A DNA stretch of 64,000 nt from NCBI GenBank assembly GCA_947473805.1, contig CANJGB010000005.1, forward strand, positions 78,168 through 142,167. Direction: 5' to 3'. Every line of letters starts with the position of its first letter. Within the stretch, counting starts at the first letter, position 1. The position numbers were made by a program, and so were the translations under genes. Shown piece after piece: positions 60,666-64,000 of the stretch. The stretch is from Alphaproteobacteria bacterium. Its GTDB lineage: Bacteria > Pseudomonadota > Alphaproteobacteria > Ferrovibrionales > Ferrovibrionaceae. Below the pieces are notes generated by a model. That model made no database searches. It was not told where the DNA came from and saw only the letters and a list, made by a program, of their open reading frames with translations.

Positions 60666-61988
60666 TTACGTCACCAGCCGGCGGGTGAGATCACGCAACA
60701 AGTCGGCTTCGCCGAACATGGCCAGCGCCTGGCTGAAATGGCCCCGTGGCCGGATATGAACGTTTCCGGGGGGCAGCTGCCAGCGCCGGGCGAGGGCGGC
60801 GCCGCTGTCATAGGGCGTGACGACATCGGCGTCGCCGAGCACCATGAGGATATCTTCCGGCGGCAGGGCGGGACGGTCCCCGGGCTCAAGCAGCGAACGC
60901 CAGCGCGCCAGTGCGGTCTCGGTCCGGCCAGCCTCCGCCAGGGCGCGGTCCAGGCCCAGGCCGCGTGCCAGTCCGCCCCGCAGGCTGACGTCCAGCATGT
61001 CGCCGCTGGTGGTGACGAGCAGCGCTGTGTCGGGCCGCTGCGCGGCCGGCCAGTCGCCGGCGCTGCCGACGAGCCATTGTGCGGTCAGCGCGCCCATGCT
61101 GATGCCTGCCAGGCCCACGCGTTGGCTGCCGTGCCCGCGCGCCCACGCGATGAGGTGGCCGGCCTCGGCGCTCCAGGCCCGCAAGAGGTCAAGCATGCCG
61201 AGCGGTGCGCGGCCAACCACCGGCTCGCCGCCGCTCCATCCCGGCAGGCGGCGACGGCCATGGAAGGGCGCTTCGGGCGCGATGATGCGAATGCCGGCAT
61301 TCAGAAGGGGCGCATAGCTGTCCGGCAGCCCGCCCAACATTTCCGGTTCCACCGCCAATCCATGCAGGCTGACCAGGGCGGCGGTACAGGGCTGCGATGC
61401 CGGTTCGGTGACCCGGGCCCAGGCCGTGTCGCCCAGCAGGGAGGGAAAGCGCAGCCAGTAGGTACGCTTGTCCTGTTGCACCAGACTTTGCGACATTTCC
61501 GGCGCGGCAAAATCGTGCGGCACGTGGCGCGCATCCAGACGCATGCCGTGACTGGCTTCGACGCTGGCCGCATCGGGAACTTCGTAGCGCACGGGCGGCG
61601 CGCGCCACCATCCCGGCACTGCGGCGAAGCCGATCCGTGCCGCCATCAATCGGCGGGCCGCCCTGCCGCGGTCGCGATGAAACTTCGCCAGATCATCGCC
61701 CGCGCCAAAGAAGGCATTCCGCCAGCGGCCCTCAAGCACGTCATAGTCAGCGCTTCGCCGTTTCAGCGAACGAAATGCCGCATCGAGTGTGGCGCCGCGC
61801 GACAGCGAGGGATAGAGAAGCGCCAGGCTCTCAGCCGTGTCTGCTTCAAGCCCTGCGGCCCAGATGCGGCTGAGCGGCGAGAGGCCGCGCACCACGATAT
61901 CGAGCGCCATACGGTCGAACCACGGGCGCAGGACAAAGCGGCCGGCAAGGGCGGCGGGAGTCAGACTGGCCGGGAAGCGAGCGTCCAA
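60666..61988 (-). CDS. alpha/beta hydrolase, ABHD18-like
   Basis: A 440-residue protein whose second half is an alpha/beta hydrolase fold: LVSLHGLAVEPEMLGGL is the oxyanion region, VGLAGISMGALTAQWL holds the Ser nucleophile, and VLGDADVVTPYD and RPRGHFSQA give Asp and His. The first ~190 residues form a helical lead, as in the ABHD18 (DUF2048) family of bacteria. Substrate unknown. The start is TTG at 61988, next to the dnaJ stop (TGA TTG). It follows dnaJ without a gap and may be cotranscribed with dnaK-dnaJ. Confidence 0.85.
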   Translation of the reverse strand: MDARFPASLTPAALAGRFVLRPWFDRMALDIVVRGLSPLSRIWAAGLEADTAESLALLYPSLSRGATLDAAFRSLKRRSADYDVLEGRWRNAFFGAGDDLAKFHRDRGRAARRLMAARIGFAAVPGWWRAPPVRYEVPDAASVEASHGMRLDARHVPHDFAAPEMSQSLVQQDKRTYWLRFPSLLGDTAWARVTEPASQPCTAALVSLHGLAVEPEMLGGLPDSYAPLLNAGIRIIAPEAPFHGRRRLPGWSGGEPVVGRAPLGMLDLLRAWSAEAGHLIAWARGHGSQRVGLAGISMGALTAQWLVGSAGDWPAAQRPDTALLVTTSGDMLDVSLRGGLARGLGLDRALAEAGRTETALARWRSLLEPGDRPALPPEDILMVLGDADVVTPYDSGAALARRWQLPPGNVHIRPRGHFSQALAMFGEADLLRDLTRRLVT

Positions 61989-63116
61989 TCAGTCGCGCAG
62001 GCCGCCCAGCATTTCCTTCACCTTGGCGAAGAAGCCGCTGGACTCCGGACTGGTCTCGTCGCCACCGGCCTTTTCAAACTCGTCCAGCAGTTCGCGCTGG
62101 CGCTTGGTCAGGTTCATCGGTGTCTCGACGACGACCTGCACATACATGTCCCCGCGTGCGGCCGAGTTCAGCACGCTCATGCCCTTGCCCTTGAGGCGGA
62201 ACTGCTTGCCGGCCTGGCTACCGGCGGGCACCGCGACCTTGGCGCGGCTGCCATCCAGGACCGGCACTTCGATGGAGCCGCCGAGGGCGGCCGTCGTCAT
62301 GGCCAGCGGCACGCGGCAATGGATGTGGTGGCCTTCGCGGCGGAAGATCGGGTGCGGCGTGACCGACAGGAAAATATAAAGGTCACCGGCCGGGCCGCCG
62401 CGCAGGCCGGCCTCGCCCTCGCCGGCAAGGCGGATGCGGTTGCCGTCCTCGACACCCGCCGGAATGTTGACGGCCAGCGTCTTCTCCTTGTGGACGCGGC
62501 CCTGGCCGCCGCAGGTGCGGCAGGGATTCTCGATCATGCGCCCGGCGCCGCTGCAGGTCGGGCAGGTGCGCTCCACGGTGAAGAAGCCCTGCTGGGCGCG
62601 TACCTTGCCGCGGCCCTGGCACATGCGGCAGGTGATCGGCTGGCTGCCGGCGGCGGCGCCCGAGCCACTGCAGGTTTCACACGCGATGCTGGTGGGAACA
62701 CGGATCTTCGCGGCGCTGCCAGTGAAGGCGTCTTCCAGCGAGATTTCCAGATTGTAGCGCAGGTCGGCGCCGCGCGTGGCGCTGTTGCCGCCACCACGCC
62801 GGCCACCCATGATTTCGCCGAACAGGTCGTCGAACACGTCCGAAAACGAGCCGCTGAAATCGAAACCGCGCGCTCCGCCGCCACCGCCATTCTCGAAGGC
62901 GGCGTGGCCGAACTGGTCGTAGGCCGCGCGCTTCTGCTCGTCCTTCAGGACGTCATAGGCCTCGTTGATTTCCTTGAAACGCTTTTCCGCTGCGGCATCG
63001 CCGGGATTGCGGTCGGGATGGAATTGCATCGCCTGCTTGCGGAAGGCGCGCTTCATCTCGTCAGCGTCGGCCCCACGGGAAACACCCAGCAGGTCGTAAT
63101 AGTCTGCCTTTGCCAT
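61989..63116 (-). CDS. dnaJ: chaperone DnaJ
   Basis: A 375-residue Hsp40 co-chaperone. The J domain has HPDRNPGD (HPD motif), followed by a Gly/Phe-rich region, four CxxCxGxG zinc repeats ([32 protein letters not shown]) and the substrate-binding C-terminal domain. Standard length. It is downstream of dnaK on the same strand, with a 71-bp spacer that holds a hairpin. Confidence 0.98.
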   Translation of the reverse strand: MAKADYYDLLGVSRGADADEMKRAFRKQAMQFHPDRNPGDAAAEKRFKEINEAYDVLKDEQKRAAYDQFGHAAFENGGGGGARGFDFSGSFSDVFDDLFGEIMGGRRGGGNSATRGADLRYNLEISLEDAFTGSAAKIRVPTSIACETCSGSGAAAGSQPITCRMCQGRGKVRAQQGFFTVERTCPTCSGAGRMIENPCRTCGGQGRVHKEKTLAVNIPAGVEDGNRIRLAGEGEAGLRGGPAGDLYIFLSVTPHPIFRREGHHIHCRVPLAMTTAALGGSIEVPVLDGSRAKVAVPAGSQAGKQFRLKGKGMSVLNSAARGDMYVQVVVETPMNLTKRQRELLDEFEKAGGDETSPESSGFFAKVKEMLGGLRD

Positions 63117-63144
63117 ATACGCCCGCGCCGCCCCTCAAATCACG

Positions 63145-63170
63145 CGGGGGCCAGTCTGCACTGGCCCCCG
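63145..63170. other. hairpin between dnaK and dnaJ
   Basis: CGGGGGCCAG and CTGGCCCCCG (63145-63154 and 63161-63170) form a perfect 10-bp stem, 11 with a T-A pair in the loop. On the operon strand no U run follows, so it is more likely a partial terminator or an mRNA processing element that lowers dnaJ relative to dnaK than a full stop. Confidence 0.65.
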
Positions 63171-63187
63171 TTTGCTTCGGCTAAAAA

Positions 63188-64000
63188 TCAGGCCGACTTC
63201 TTCTTGTCGTCCTTCACTTCCTCGAAGTCGGCGTCGACGATGGTGTCGTCGGACTTGCCTTCTCCGCCTGGCGCCGCGCCGGGTCCGTGGCCGTCACCGC
63301 CCGGCGCCTGGCCGGCTTCGGCTTGCGCCTTGTAGATGGCCTCGCCCAGTTTCATGGCGACCTCGGTCAGCTTCTGCGTCGCGGCCTTGATCGCCTCGAC
63401 ATCCTCGCTGTCCTTCAGCGCCTTCACGCCGGCAATGGCTTCCTCGGCGGCTGTCTTGTCACCGGCCGGAGCCTTGTCGCCCAGGTCGGCGATCGACTTC
63501 TCGGTCTGATGCACCAGCGCGTCGGCGTTGTTGCGCGCCTCGGCCAGTTCGCGACGCTGCTTGTCCTTGGCCGCGTTTTCCTCGGCGTCCTTCACCATGC
63601 GCTGGATGTCAGACTCGTTCAGGCCGCCCGAGGCCTGGATGCGGATCTGCTGCTCCTTGCCGGTGCCCTTGTCCTTGGCGGACACCTGGACGATGCCGTT
63701 GGCGTCGATGTCGAACGTGACCTCGACCTGCGGCACGCCCCGTGGCGCGGCCGGAATGCCGACCAGGTCGAACTGGCCCAGCAGCTTGTTGTCCGCCGCC
63801 ATTTCGCGCTCGCCCTGGAACACGCGGATGGTCACCGCGCTCTGGCCGTCCTCGGCGGTCGAGAAGGTCTGGCTCTTCTTGGTCGGGATCGTCGTGTTGC
63901 GGTCGATCAGTCGGGTGAACACGCCACCCAGCGTCTCGATGCCCAGCGACAGCGGCGTCACGTCGAGCAGCAGCACGTCCTTGACGTCGCCCTGCAGCAC
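63188..64000 (-). CDS. dnaK: chaperone DnaK, C-terminal part (partial)
   Basis: The last 270 codons of Hsp70, cut by the right edge of the window. It starts within the linker and substrate-binding domain: [57 protein letters not shown]. The lid helices follow, then a Gly-rich stretch and the acidic C terminus [11 protein letters not shown], with lysines at the end. The last base-edge codon is GTG, not a true start. It is upstream of dnaJ on the minus strand. Confidence 0.97.
   Translation of the reverse strand: MLQGDVKDVLLLDVTPLSLGIETLGGVFTRLIDRNTTIPTKKSQTFSTAEDGQSAVTIRVFQGEREMAADNKLLGQFDLVGIPAAPRGVPQVEVTFDIDANGIVQVSAKDKGTGKEQQIRIQASGGLNESDIQRMVKDAEENAAKDKQRRELAEARNNADALVHQTEKSIADLGDKAPAGDKTAAEEAIAGVKALKDSEDVEAIKAATQKLTEVAMKLGEAIYKAQAEAGQAPGGDGHGPGAAPGGEGKSDDTIVDADFEEVKDDKKKSA

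Noticed and set aside
60663..63335. An 890-codon open frame on the plus strand over dapB-side, hydrolase, dnaJ and dnaK sequence
   Set aside because: It is antisense to well supported genes (ABHD18-like hydrolase, dnaJ, dnaK) and arises from high GC in the opposite strand; no domain is visible.
1..64000. CRISPR arrays, tRNA or rRNA genes, insertion sequences
   Set aside because: I saw no spaced direct repeats, no tRNA T-loop-like or anticodon arm pattern, no rRNA sequence and no transposase; a dedicated scan (tRNA and RNA models) could still find short RNAs.

Overview
The window is a 64 kb piece of a GC-rich alphaproteobacterial chromosome, most like the Rhodospirillales in the broad sense. 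The reasons are the alphaproteobacterial gene orders (mnmE-mnmG-rsmG-parA-parB, hemE next to ppsR, maf-aroE-coaE-dnaQ-secB-tim44-mltA, hslV-hslU, hisB-DUF2628-hisHAFE), hemJ as protoporphyrinogen oxidase, DUF3576, DUF6489 and DUF1127 proteins, and a 16-stranded-type porin. I cannot name the genus.

The window very probably spans the chromosome origin. The 396-bp gap between hemE and ppsR (32869-33264) sits where Caulobacter and Rickettsia have oriC. Genes to its left mostly run leftward (hemE, hemH, hemJ, rho, mnmE, mnmG, rsmG, parA, parB) and genes to its right mostly run rightward. The gap holds an AT-rich 18-bp perfect palindrome, four GANTC sites in about 105 bp and degenerate DnaA-box-like 9-mers. 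Two parS-like 16-mers lie 12-14 kb to the left (19240 and 21193), beside parAB.

Layout. 1-2.5 kb: tail of a peptide-type ABC importer operon (binding protein end, two permeases). 2.5-12.3 kb: accessory and housekeeping genes (two methyltransferases, a metallo-hydrolase, a crotonase-fold protein, an orphan response regulator, GTP cyclohydrolase II with a decayed front domain, an L,D-transpeptidase-like protein, YggS, a porin, a DUF3576 lipoprotein). 12.3-16.4 kb: leuS-lptE-holA, overlapping end to start. 16.6-22.8 kb: DUF1127 gene and the segregation and tRNA-modification cluster. 23-30 kb: a frameshifted LysE exporter, DNA repair and hydrolase genes, an ion transporter, rho. 30.3-32.9 kb: hemJ-hemH-hemE. 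33.3-46 kb: ppsR through hslUV, with a lactate-utilization lutABC set and a histone H1-like basic protein inside. 46-50.6 kb: histidine biosynthesis (hisB, hisH, hisA, hisF, hisE). 50.6-64 kb: TctC-type binding protein, an adenosine-kinase-like/cyclase/MFS set, a bactofilin, nth, dapB, dnaJ and the end of dnaK.

The most interesting items are: (a) the origin candidate and its parS pair; (b) a dense cluster of the heptamer GTAGGGC, 13 exact copies in 2.3 kb around mnmE, in both orientations and with unconserved flanks; (c) a membrane protein joining a six-helix histidine-rich cytochrome-b-like domain, a plant-type 2Fe-2S domain and a class III adenylyl cyclase, which looks like a redox-to-cAMP sensor; (d) rsmG, whose only credible start is CTG overlapping the mnmG stop; (e) a one-base frameshift in the LysE gene. 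No tRNA, rRNA, CRISPR array or insertion sequence was recognised.
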